7,781 bases of DNA from Chitinophagales bacterium (GTDB lineage Bacteria; Bacteroidota; Bacteroidia; Chitinophagales; Saprospiraceae): the NCBI GenBank assembly GCA_013297575.1, contig JAAFHO010000251.1, positions 1-7,781 of the forward strand, in the 5' to 3' direction. A program made the translations under genes and the position numbers. Within the stretch, counting starts at the first letter, position 1, and each line of letters starts with the position of its first letter. Shown one piece after another: positions 1 through 6,431 of the stretch. A model generated the notes under the pieces. It saw only the letters and a program-made list of their open reading frames with translations, searched no databases and was not told where the DNA came from.

Positions 1-168
1 ACCTAAATAAACTTGTAATTATTTGTATTTTTTTTAGCGTTTTTTTTATAGAAAAATTTCATTTAAATAAAAAAACATGAACTGTTTTTCATTTTAACTA
101 TCATTTTACACCAAAAAAAATAATTAATATTTTCAAAAAAAAACAAAATTAAATTAAAAAAAATAACT

Positions 169-193
169 AAAATTAAAAATTAAAAATTAAAAA
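169..193. repeat. short period-7 A/T tandem repeat
   Basis: The unit ATTAAAA is repeated about three times without interruption inside the AT-rich upstream region. It is low-complexity DNA and probably arose by slippage. No function is evident. Confidence 0.6.
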
Positions 194-313
194 GCATTAA
201 ATTAATAAACAAAAAAACAATAACAATAATTTATATTTTTATTTTAAACAATTTAATAATTAGTCAGTATTCATTTGATCCAACCATTGGGGTAACAAAA
301 TGTACTTTTTCGT

Positions 314-346
314 TTTGTAAATTGAATATTTCCCCATATACCTTTG
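314..346 (+). promoter_or_regulatory. Bacteroidota-type promoter for the large secreted protein
   Basis: A TTTG element at 314-317 is followed after 21 nt by TACCTTTG at 339-346. This fits the Bacteroidota sigma consensus TTTG / TAnnTTTG with its usual 17-23 nt spacing. Transcription would begin a few bases after 346, giving a leader of roughly 215 nt before the ATG at 569. The -7 element is an exact consensus match, which is notable in such AT-biased DNA because it contains CC and G positions. No better match lies closer to the gene. Confidence 0.55.
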
Positions 347-515
347 TGCAGATTTTTGATTAGACAAAATATTTAATTATTTTAACGGTAAAATATAACA
401 TATTTTATAGATAATGATTATAAAAGACCATACTTAATTAAAGGTTTTACTAAAAATACAAGAGCGTTTTTGGGGGTATTAAAACAGCATATTAGTCCAA
501 TCAATCCAATAATAT

Positions 516-538
516 TTTTGAGCATTTAATGCTCAAAA
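516..538 (+). promoter_or_regulatory. leader hairpin 30 nt before the start codon
   Basis: TTTTGAGCAT and ATGCTCAAAA form a perfect 10-bp stem around a 3-nt loop. The stem has a GAGC/GCTC core, the only strong GC pairing in the leader. It ends 30 nt before the ATG at 569 and would lie within the transcript if the promoter at 314-346 is used. Downstream bases are T-rich (TTCATTTTT) but do not form a direct uninterrupted T tract, so it is not a clear intrinsic terminator. It could protect the mRNA 5' region, act as a weak attenuator, or be a protein-binding dyad in DNA. Confidence 0.5.
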
Positions 539-568
539 TTCATTTTTAAGTTACTAATTAATCATGTC

Positions 569-3217
569 ATGAAAAGCACTTTTACTCAATCCTTGTTTTT
601 TACGCTGTTCCGTACCAGTTTGGTACTGCTATCGGGGCTGCTGTTATGGCTGGCTTCATCTTCGGATATACACATCAAGCCTATTAACCGTACAATAATC
701 CTATTAGTGACAGTGAGTCTTTCCTTTATGTTTTATCTGGCGCTCCGATGGTTGCAAAGGAGCGATGATGCAGATGCGGTTAGGAATAAATTATCTTTTC
801 CCATCTTTATGTTGTTGTTAGGAGGTTTTTTGCCTTGCAATACTGCCTCTGCGCAATGCTCAGGGTTTGCGGTAATTGTAGGTAATTTTGTAGATGCCAC
901 AGCTCAACGTTTTGACGGAGCAACCGGCACCTATTTATCGCAATTAGCAGGCTCCACAGGAACTAGGATCAACTCCGTATTACAGTACCCAAGTTTGACT
1001 GGAAACTTGTATTTAGGTGATTACGAAGGCGTAAACATAATTAATGCTTTCACTGGCGCATCGGTAGGTTCTTTCTCCGGTGGTCCATTTTCAGGATTGA
1101 CGGAGCAGATCGTGGTAGGTTTAGATGGTAACTTTTATGTGGCTAATGAAGGAGTTGCTGCCGGTTCAGGCTCTATTGCTCGATATAATTCATCGGGTAC
1201 GTACCTTAATACCTTTCTTTCATTTCCATCCTATCAACCAAATGGATTGGCCCAGGATCCTGCTACAGGTGACTGGTATATTGGAACGCGTAACTCCCCA
1301 AATACAGTGCTTAAATACAGCAGTGCTGGCACTTTATTAGGAACAGTAACAACAATGGGAACTACCACTGTTGGTGGCGGTTTGGCGGTGTATAACAACG
1401 AACTCTACGTTGCAACCACTAATTCACCACAAACCGTGCAGGTATATGCTTTACCAGTAACAAGTTTCCCAGCAACTCCGGTTCGGACACTTGCTACTGG
1501 CGGAAGTGCGTATGTGGGTGTAGCATTTGGGCCAGACAATAACCTATACATGGCTGATTATGGCAATGGAAGGGTTACTGTGTTTAATCCAACTACTGGT
1601 GCCTTGATTCGTACGTTGACAGATGCATCTATTCCAAACCCACATGGCGTTGGATTTACACCTTGCGCACCAGTTTCTTGCGCCCTCACTGCAGCGACCA
1701 AAACCCTCGAAACCTGCAACAACAACGGCACCATAGGTACTGGAGCAGATGATTATATCACCTTTAGCCTCAACCCTACTGGTACTGGCCTTGGTGCTTC
1801 ATATAGTGTGACAGCAAGTGGCGGTGCTACCGTAACCCTCGCAGCAGGTGGCGCAGCAACGGGTGTTCCTTATGGCACGGCCACAGCATTCCGCTTACAA
1901 AACGGCAGTGCAAATGGGACTTCATTCACGATTACTGTAACAGATGTGAGCGGAGCGCCTTGTGTAGTGACCATTACGGTGCAGCAGAGCGGATGTTCGA
2001 CTCCTCCTTGCGCCCTCACAGCCGCAACCCAAACCCTCGAAACCTGTAACAACAACGGCACCACCGGCACTGGCGCAGATGACTATATCACCTTTAGCCT
2101 CAACCCTACTGGAACAGGCCTCGGTGCTTCGTATAGTGTGACAGCCAACAACGGCGGCACAGTGACGCTCGCAGCGGGCGGTGCAGCCACGGGCATCGCC
2201 TACGGTTCGGCAACTGCTTTCCGTCTGCAAAACGGTAGTTCAAATGGGACATTATATACGATTACCGTCACTGATGTGAGCGGTGCGCCTTGTGTGGCAA
2301 CGACAACAGTACAACAAAATACTACTTGTTCGGCACCACCTGCTTGTGCTTTAACAGCCATCACCTTTGTCAATCCAAGCACATGTAACGACAATGGCAC
2401 AAACACCAACGCAACCGATGATTATTTCACTGCCGATATTACGGTAACTTTTAGCAACCCACCAACAACTGGCAACCTAGAGCTCACAGGTGATATATTG
2501 ACTGGTGGCGGTGCTACTTCGGTGACCGTAGCCACCGCTGGTGCAGGACCAACCTATACATTTACAGGGGTACGCTTGCGGGCAGATGGTACAGCAAGTG
2601 CCGTAACTGCTACATTTAGCGCGGATAATGCCTGTACATTTAGTATAACAAATGGCCCTAATGTGCCGAGTTGCTCTATCTGTGTTGTACCAGTTTTGGC
2701 GACTAACAACGGCACAGTTTGCATTGGAAATTCCGTAAGTCTTGTAATATTGGTCACGGGTAATAGCCCAGCAGGTACGCTTACGTTCTATACTTCACAA
2801 GCGGACGCTGTTGCAGCCACCAATGTGCTGGTCAACTCAACTGTCGCACCTATTGCCAATACCACTTACTATGTACGTAGTGAAATAGCGGTGAATTGTT
2901 TTTCAACAGCATCAGTGAGTATTACTGTTGTTTCCCCCCTACCCCCTACTGTCACCAATGGCTCTGTATGCGCTGGCGGTAGTATTGATTTGGCTACTTT
3001 GGTTACCAGTACAGGTGGTGGCACGTTGAGTTTCTATACTTCACAGGCTAATGCAAATGCTGGTACAAACGCATTGGGATCATCCATCGTTTCGCCCACT
3101 ACTACTACAAATTACTATGTGCGCAGTACGGCTGCTGGGTGTTATGGCGTAAAAGAAATTACTGTAACCATTACACCAGTGGCTTGTGGTAGTATCATAA
3201 TTACTGGGCCTAACTAA
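569..3217 (+). CDS. large secreted beta-propeller / Ig-like repeat protein
   Basis: An 882-residue extracytoplasmic protein of unknown specific function, probably a surface or adhesion-type protein. Three hydrophobic segments open it (about residues 8-30, 42-62 and 76-92); the third ends in NTASA-Q, a good signal peptidase I site after Ala95. Residues ~97-367 carry NHL/SMP-30-like beta-propeller motifs (GLDGNFYVAN, GLAQDPATGDWYIGT, AFGPDNNLYMADYGNGRVTVF). Residues 371-480, 481-592 and 593-702 are three repeats beginning CALTA, each with several Cys that could pair in disulfides. Residues ~703-793 and ~794-880 are two Ig-like modules with the YYVRS signature common in Bacteroidota surface proteins. 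The protein stops at ...SIIITGPN with no recognisable type IX secretion C-terminal domain, so anchoring or export is unclear. The ATG at 569 is the only reasonable start that includes all three hydrophobic segments; a start at Met81 would leave a plain signal peptide. It is monocistronic, ended by the terminator at 3252-3289. Confidence 0.9.
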   Translation: MKSTFTQSLFFTLFRTSLVLLSGLLLWLASSSDIHIKPINRTIILLVTVSLSFMFYLALRWLQRSDDADAVRNKLSFPIFMLLLGGFLPCNTASAQCSGFAVIVGNFVDATAQRFDGATGTYLSQLAGSTGTRINSVLQYPSLTGNLYLGDYEGVNIINAFTGASVGSFSGGPFSGLTEQIVVGLDGNFYVANEGVAAGSGSIARYNSSGTYLNTFLSFPSYQPNGLAQDPATGDWYIGTRNSPNTVLKYSSAGTLLGTVTTMGTTTVGGGLAVYNNELYVATTNSPQTVQVYALPVTSFPATPVRTLATGGSAYVGVAFGPDNNLYMADYGNGRVTVFNPTTGALIRTLTDASIPNPHGVGFTPCAPVSCALTAATKTLETCNNNGTIGTGADDYITFSLNPTGTGLGASYSVTASGGATVTLAAGGAATGVPYGTATAFRLQNGSANGTSFTITVTDVSGAPCVVTITVQQSGCSTPPCALTAATQTLETCNNNGTTGTGADDYITFSLNPTGTGLGASYSVTANNGGTVTLAAGGAATGIAYGSATAFRLQNGSSNGTLYTITVTDVSGAPCVATTTVQQNTTCSAPPACALTAITFVNPSTCNDNGTNTNATDDYFTADITVTFSNPPTTGNLELTGDILTGGGATSVTVATAGAGPTYTFTGVRLRADGTASAVTATFSADNACTFSITNGPNVPSCSICVVPVLATNNGTVCIGNSVSLVILVTGNSPAGTLTFYTSQADAVAATNVLVNSTVAPIANTTYYVRSEIAVNCFSTASVSITVVSPLPPTVTNGSVCAGGSIDLATLVTSTGGGTLSFYTSQANANAGTNALGSSIVSPTTTTNYYVRSTAAGCYGVKEITVTITPVACGSIIITGPN
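1679..2674 (+). repeat. three in-gene ~330-bp tandem repeats
   Basis: Unit 1 is 1679-2008, unit 2 is 2009-2344 and unit 3, much more diverged, is 2345-2674. Units 1 and 2 share CALTAAT.TLETCNNNGT and GADDYITFSLNPTGTGLGAS; I count 13 differences over the first 103 aligned residues. Unit 3 keeps only the frame of the module (CALTA, TCNDNGT, DDY, closing Cys). Several differences between units 1 and 2 are synonymous third-position changes, which indicates a tandem duplication followed by protein-level constraint rather than a very recent copy. Confidence 0.9.
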
Positions 3218-3251
3218 TAATCTAACTTATAATAAGGGCTTTTACATCTGT

Positions 3252-3289
3252 TCCCAAGTACACATAAAATTGTACTTGGGATTTTTTTT
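3252..3289 (+). terminator. rho-independent terminator after the repeat protein
   Basis: TCCCAAGTACA (3252-3262) and TGTACTTGGGA (3271-3281) form a perfect 11-bp stem with an 8-nt loop, followed directly by eight T residues (3282-3289). It sits 34 nt after the stop codon at 3217. The minus-strand operon converges on it from the right, but on that strand the hairpin is not followed by a T tract, so it should terminate mainly plus-strand transcription. Confidence 0.92.
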
Positions 3290-3311
3290 GTATAATTATA
3301 TCCTGTATATT

Positions 3312-3806
3312 TTACTCAATATTAGCCAATAACTCGTCCAAATTACCCAAAGCCATGGTAAATCCTTCTTTAAAGCCCAATTGAATTATTTTTTCTAAGT
3401 CTTCCAATGAATCGTATTTAATTTGAATTTCTACCATTGTACTGGCCTCCTCAGTAATGAACTTATTGGTCCAAAAAGACCGGGGAAATTCAAGATTGAC
3501 ATTGCCCTCCTCATCACAAAAAGCATCCAATGCCGAATAACTTTTGAGTGGATCCACAGCCTTATACTCCGCTTTGCACCAGTGCGCCGCGCCTTCGGGC
3601 GATAACATCGCATAAAGCCAGCATCCGCCAGCCCTGAAATCCATTGTTTTGGTTTGTGTTTTATATGGTTTGGGTGCCCACCATTGGTCGAGGAGTGTGG
3701 GATTTGTCCAAGCCTCCCATACCGTTGCGATATCGGCGGCAAATGCTCTTTTGATATTGATCGTATTATTTTCCTGATTAACGGAAAAATCTAAAGTAAA
3801 AATCAT
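3312..3806 (-). CDS. AHSA1-type SRPBCC domain protein
   Basis: A 164-residue cytoplasmic protein of the AHSA1/CalC branch of the SRPBCC (START-like) superfamily, helix-grip folds with a cavity for hydrophobic ligands. The family signature is visible: IKRAFAADIATVWEAWTNP (~18-36), LLDQWWAPKPY (~38-48), MDFRAGGCWLYAMLSPEG (~55-72) and the C-terminal helix with LGFKEGFTMALGNLDELL (~143-160). Length is normal and there is no signal peptide. It begins 2 nt after the stop of the ArsR-type gene and so is the third gene of that operon; ArsR-AHSA1 pairs are a common bacterial arrangement. The ligand is unknown, and such proteins are often annotated only by fold. The N-terminal ten residues are slightly longer than usual for the domain, but there is no other good start before the conserved core. 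Confidence 0.9.
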   Translation of the reverse strand: MIFTLDFSVNQENNTINIKRAFAADIATVWEAWTNPTLLDQWWAPKPYKTQTKTMDFRAGGCWLYAMLSPEGAAHWCKAEYKAVDPLKSYSALDAFCDEEGNVNLEFPRSFWTNKFITEEASTMVEIQIKYDSLEDLEKIIQLGFKEGFTMALGNLDELLANIE

Positions 3807-3808
3807 TT

Positions 3809-4123
3809 TTATTGTTGTTTTAAAGTTTCTAATATTTGATCCAATTCATTAAATCGGTGTTCCCAAATTTGCCTGAATTGTTCGAGCCATTGATCGAGTT
3901 CTTTCATTTTATGGATATTGAGTTGATAATAAATTTCCCGCCCCCGTTGGTGGTGTTGCACCAATTCACATGCGGTCAATACGCCTAAATGCTTTGAAAT
4001 GGATTGCCGGGTAGTAGCAAAATGTGCTGCAATCGCATTAGGTGTCATGGCTTGCATTGCAATAAGGGTGATAATGGCCCGTCTCGTAGGGTCAGCAATG
4101 GCTTGAAAAATGTCTCTACGCAT
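3809..4123 (-). CDS. ArsR-family winged-helix transcriptional regulator
   Basis: A 104-residue DNA-binding protein. MRRDIFQAIADPTRRAII at the N-terminus is the classic ArsR opening; the helix-turn-helix covers about residues 27-52, with TTRQSISKHLGVLTACELV as recognition helix and turn, and HQRGREIYYQL (~58-68) as the beta wing. The metal-binding ELCVCDL box of ArsR/SmtB sensors is absent; Cys52 is the only cysteine, so it is probably not a metal sensor. It more closely resembles the branch found next to AHSA1 genes. I chose the ATG at 4123 rather than the in-frame ATG at 4165, because the latter would add 14 hydrophobic residues not seen in the family and overlap the previous gene by 50 nt. 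The chosen start overlaps that gene's stop by 8 nt (4116-4123), which suggests translational coupling. It likely represses its own operon from the 4686-4863 region. Confidence 0.9.
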   Translation of the reverse strand: MRRDIFQAIADPTRRAIITLIAMQAMTPNAIAAHFATTRQSISKHLGVLTACELVQHHQRGREIYYQLNIHKMKELDQWLEQFRQIWEHRFNELDQILETLKQQ

Positions 4124-4685
4124 GTCGAATAGGCATATAAGTGAGTACAATAATCCCACAATCAAAGTGCTTGGCGGATATGGCCTTATAATGTTGCATT
4201 GCCGTCACGGCTTGAAAAATAGACATTCCGGTGCCAATAATGGCTGGGTTGATAAAAAAGTGGAGTTCATCAATCAATTGCTCTTTAATCAATGACGACA
4301 CAAACTGACCGCCACCATAAGCGATCATATCACCACCGTCTTGTTGTTTCAACGCATGGATAGCAGCAACAAAATCACCATTTTCTATGACAGTATTATC
4401 CCATTCTGATACGGTTACGGTTTTAGAAAACACAATTTTGGGGATTTCTACAAATTTTTGAGCACCTGGCTCTGGATTAGGTTGGTCTAATGCAGCCTTC
4501 CAATGCGGAATAAAGCCTTGGGCGAGATTTTTGCCCAATAAAATGGTGTCAACAGGTTCGGTGAGGTCGGTAACAAATGCCATTAAATCGTCGCTCCATG
4601 GCAAAAGCATCCAATCCATGGCTCCATTTGCGCCTGAGATAAACCCATCAATGGTCATTTGTACTTGTAATTTTAACTTGCGCAT
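4116..4685 (-). CDS. RibD C-terminal / DHFR-fold reductase family protein
   Basis: A 189-residue cytoplasmic protein of the RibD-C (dihydrofolate reductase-like) fold, which normally binds NADPH. Visible family features are the opening strand KLKLQVQMTIDGFISGANG (~3-21), DTILLGKNLAQGF (~46-58) in place of the usual LLGRxTY, IPKIVFSKTV (~81-90), and the nucleotide-binding YGGGQFVSSLIKEQLIDEL (~123-141) followed by INPAIIGTGMSIF (~145-157). Length matches the YyaP/YwjB-like single-domain group rather than true riboflavin RibD or folate DHFR, so the substrate is unknown. It is the first gene of the minus-strand operon with the ArsR regulator and AHSA1 protein, suggesting a small inducible detoxification or modification unit (inference). 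The ATG at 4685 directly precedes the first conserved strand. Confidence 0.9.
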   Translation of the reverse strand: MRKLKLQVQMTIDGFISGANGAMDWMLLPWSDDLMAFVTDLTEPVDTILLGKNLAQGFIPHWKAALDQPNPEPGAQKFVEIPKIVFSKTVTVSEWDNTVIENGDFVAAIHALKQQDGGDMIAYGGGQFVSSLIKEQLIDELHFFINPAIIGTGMSIFQAVTAMQHYKAISAKHFDCGIIVLTYMPIRHA

Positions 4686-4715
4686 CTTTTGTTTTTTTAA
4701 TTATGAAACTAATCG

Positions 4716-4735
4716 GTTGCAAATGTACGCGCAAC
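4716..4735 (-). promoter_or_regulatory. putative promoter -7 element inside an operator-like dyad
   Basis: On the minus strand TACATTTG (4727-4720) matches the Bacteroidota -7 consensus TAnnTTTG and lies 34 nt upstream of the ATG at 4685. No clear TTTG -33 box is seen at 17-23 nt spacing, so the promoter may be weak or activator-dependent. The element lies within the inverted repeat GTTGC-N10-GCAAC (4716-4735). A dyad covering the -7 element is where a repressor such as the operon's ArsR-type protein could bind; this is inference from position. Confidence 0.4.
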
Positions 4736-4766
4736 TATTTGGTTTCGCATTTGTTTTTTAAATTTT

Positions 4767-4797
4767 TTTGCAAAAAAATATCATTCTTTATGCTTTA
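4767..4797 (+). promoter_or_regulatory. weak candidate promoter for the Crp/Fnr-led genes
   Basis: A TTTG (4767-4770) is followed after 18 nt by TATGCTTTA (4789-4797), which resembles TAnnTTTG but is shifted by one base. It would give a leader of about 60 nt before the ATG at 4864. An alternative is TTTATTTG at 4813-4820, which differs from consensus at one position but has a poorer -33 box. The 178-nt region 4686-4863 must serve both divergent units; it also contains GTTTCGC (4742-4748) and its complement GCGAAAC (4802-4808). Confidence 0.25.
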
Positions 4798-4863
4798 CAT
4801 GGCGAAACATGGTTTATTTGTACCTGATTCTAGTAAACACACACGTTTTTATACTTTAAATAA

Positions 4864-5448
4864 ATGAAGTCTATGCACCCATTTCGACAATTCATCCATA
4901 ACTATACCATGATTTCTGATGCCGAATGGGCGAACATCGAAAAGTATTTGGTGCGTATGGAGGTCAAAAAAGAGACAATTATACTAGAAGAGGGAAAAAT
5001 TTGTCGGCATCTATATTTCTTGGAAAGTGGGTTATTGCGTTTTTTTATCCTAAAAAATGGTAATGATATAACAAAATATTTTACCGATATCCCGTATTGT
5101 TTTACTTCTATACAGAGTTTTGAAGCCCAAATTCCGGCCAAAGAAAGCATTGAAACATTAGAAGATACCGTTTTGTGGGCAATGACTTCCGAAAATGTCC
5201 GATCCCTATTCAATCTGCCTTCATGGAATACTTTTGCTCGCAAATTAATTCAGGAAGTACAAACCTACACCGATGAAATTTTAGAAGAAATGCAAACCGA
5301 AACGGCTGAAAATCGGTATAAAAAAATGCTTTTTGAACACGATCCATTGCTACAACGTGTTCCACTCAAACACATCGCTTCTTATCTGGGGATCGCTCCA
5401 CAATCCTTAAGCAGAATTAGAAAAAGTACGATGACAAAACGAACTTAA
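4864..5448 (+). CDS. Crp/Fnr-family transcriptional regulator
   Basis: A 194-residue cytoplasmic regulator of the short Bacteroidota Crp/Fnr type. Residues ~18-110 form the cyclic-nucleotide-binding beta-roll (VKKETIILEEGKICRHLYFLESGLLRFF), then a dimerisation helix (~120-150) with TAENRYKKML (147-156), and a C-terminal helix-turn-helix with LKHIASYLGIAPQSLSRIRK (168-187). The phosphate-binding FGE...RA motif of true cAMP-responsive Crp is absent and no Fnr-type cysteine cluster is present, so the effector is unlikely to be cAMP or an Fe-S cluster; many relatives have no known ligand. The length is typical and the gene is complete. It is divergent from the reductase/ArsR operon and is followed after 63 nt by the exported SRPBCC gene on the same strand, which it may control. 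A second in-frame ATG three codons in is an equally possible start. Confidence 0.92.
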   Translation: MKSMHPFRQFIHNYTMISDAEWANIEKYLVRMEVKKETIILEEGKICRHLYFLESGLLRFFILKNGNDITKYFTDIPYCFTSIQSFEAQIPAKESIETLEDTVLWAMTSENVRSLFNLPSWNTFARKLIQEVQTYTDEILEEMQTETAENRYKKMLFEHDPLLQRVPLKHIASYLGIAPQSLSRIRKSTMTKRT

Positions 5449-5511
5449 CATAGGTGAAGTGTAATAAATAGTGAACGATAGACCTTTGCACAAAATTAAT
5501 AAAGTCAATTT

Positions 5512-6000
5512 ATGCACACATTATTTATTACATTATTCACCATGCTTACATTGCATACCTATGCACAGGAAAAGAAAATTACAAAAAAACATTTTTGGCA
5601 CACCGTTGAAACATCTGCTCCTGCTGATAAAATTTGGGAGATTTGGACAGATGTACCACAATGGAAAACATGGGATACGGGTTTAAAAGAGGCTTCCATG
5701 GACGAACCTTTTGGCTTACATGCGAAAGGGCGTATTTTATCCTTGGAGGATCGGAAATCTACTTTCAAGATCGTGTCTTTTGAACCAGGTGTATCCTATA
5801 CTTTCAAAACCAAGTTGCCGTTAGGGGGCCTATACGTCAAACGTTTTTTAGTCATTAAAAACGGGCGTAATTACTTCACACATGAGGTGTGGTTTTCTGG
5901 CTTGTCGGGTGGTATATTTGCCAATATATTTGGCAAAAAATTTAAAAATATATTGCCCGAAGTTATGGATAACGTTAAGAAAATAGCCGAAAAGCCTTAA
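5512..6000 (+). CDS. exported SRPBCC-fold protein
   Basis: A 162-residue protein of the polyketide cyclase/dehydrase SRPBCC type, probably periplasmic. Residues 1-18 form a short signal peptide with a hydrophobic core and a predicted signal peptidase I site TYA-Q after Ala18. The mature part begins the fold with WHTVETSAPADKIWEIWTDVPQWKTWDTGLKEA (in pieces ~29-61), followed by GRILSLEDRKSTFKIVSFEPG and KNGRNYFTHEVWFSGLSG, and ends in the long amphipathic helix that closes the ligand cavity (~138-160). Most SRPBCC proteins of this group are cytoplasmic, so the signal peptide is noteworthy. A hydrophobic ligand or lipid role is plausible but not shown. It follows the Crp/Fnr gene by 63 nt and precedes the membrane protein gene by 59 nt, so all three may be cotranscribed. 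GACCTTTG just upstream (one mismatch to the -7 consensus, no good -33 box) leaves an own promoter possible. Confidence 0.85.
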   Translation: MHTLFITLFTMLTLHTYAQEKKITKKHFWHTVETSAPADKIWEIWTDVPQWKTWDTGLKEASMDEPFGLHAKGRILSLEDRKSTFKIVSFEPGVSYTFKTKLPLGGLYVKRFLVIKNGRNYFTHEVWFSGLSGGIFANIFGKKFKNILPEVMDNVKKIAEKP

Positions 6001-6059
6001 AAACATTGGTTATTTAACCCGTGAACTATTATTCACTCATTCAGTTACAAATCAATAAA

Positions 6060-6428
6060 ATGACAGCACTAAAATTAGTTTATTTCGCTAATATCATCGT
6101 AGCAGGTTGGATAAGTATAACCAGTTTATTCTACCCCAAGACCGCCCAAATGACCATTTTTGAAGATCATTTCGCCTATTCCGAGGCCATTCGTTTGGTG
6201 GGTGCTTTGTGGTTTGCGATTTTTGTACTCTCTGTTTTGGGTATATTTTTTCCCGAAAAAATGAGTTTGGTACTGTTATTTCAACTCGTTTATAAAGGCG
6301 CGTGGTTGATATTTGCAGCCCTGCCAGAGGCGATAAAACATCAACCATACCCCAAAGGAATGGCTGTTTTTTTTGTGATTTGGGTACTTGTACTTCCATT
6401 TGTAATTCCTTGGAAAACAATTTTTTAG
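6060..6428 (+). CDS. four-helix integral membrane protein, unknown function
   Basis: A 122-residue inner-membrane protein with four predicted transmembrane segments at about residues 5-25, 42-64, 68-90 and 100-119. Conserved-looking features are ITSLFYPKTA after helix 1, SEAIRLVGALW at the start of helix 2, LLFQLVYKGAWLI in helix 3 and HQPYPKGMAVFF before helix 4. I recognise this as a type of small uncharacterised membrane protein found in Bacteroidota but cannot give a function. A GTG at 6021 would add 13 residues; I prefer the ATG at 6060, which has an A-rich leader (AATCAATAAA) and places the first helix at the very N-terminus as is usual. It lies 59 nt after the exported SRPBCC gene in the same direction. 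Its stop is followed by the convergent intergenic region; no T-tract terminator is evident there. Confidence 0.75.
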   Translation: MTALKLVYFANIIVAGWISITSLFYPKTAQMTIFEDHFAYSEAIRLVGALWFAIFVLSVLGIFFPEKMSLVLLFQLVYKGAWLIFAALPEAIKHQPYPKGMAVFFVIWVLVLPFVIPWKTIF

Positions 6429-6431
6429 GGT

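Larger units (their letters stand above)
1..568. other. extremely AT-rich intergenic region
   Basis: This stretch has no credible coding region on either strand; open frames are very short and broken by stops. Its first ~280 bases are almost entirely A and T with many homopolymer runs, in clear contrast to the more GC-balanced gene that follows. What it holds is a short period-7 repeat (169-193), a promoter match (314-346) and a hairpin (516-538), each listed separately. I see no end of an upstream gene and no terminator at its left edge, so the neighbouring gene lies outside the window. AT-rich DNA like this is often bent or bound by nucleoid proteins, but that is inference. Confidence 0.8.

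Noticed and set aside
1679..2344. CRISPR-like or mobile repeat
   Set aside because: The repeats are in-frame protein modules with no spacers or terminal inverted repeats.
1870..2409. Minus-strand open frames opposite the surface protein repeats
   Set aside because: They occur at matching places in the repeats and follow from the repeat's codon composition; none resembles a protein family.
3431..3742. 103-codon minus-strand frame within the AHSA1 gene
   Set aside because: It is an alternative frame of a well-supported AHSA1 domain gene with no motifs of its own.
4124..4165. Upstream ATG at 4165 as the start of the ArsR-type gene
   Set aside because: It adds 14 hydrophobic residues not typical of ArsR proteins and overlaps the reductase gene by 50 nt; the ATG at 4123 begins exactly at the conserved MRRDIFQAIADPTRR.
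5471..5686. 71-codon plus-strand frame before the exported SRPBCC gene
   Set aside because: It overlaps the SRPBCC gene in another frame, and the SRPBCC frame has a clear signal peptide and fold motifs.
6021..6059. GTG at 6021 as the start of the membrane protein
   Set aside because: It would put 13 polar-mixed residues before the first helix; the ATG at 6060 with an A-rich leader is more likely, though the GTG cannot be excluded.
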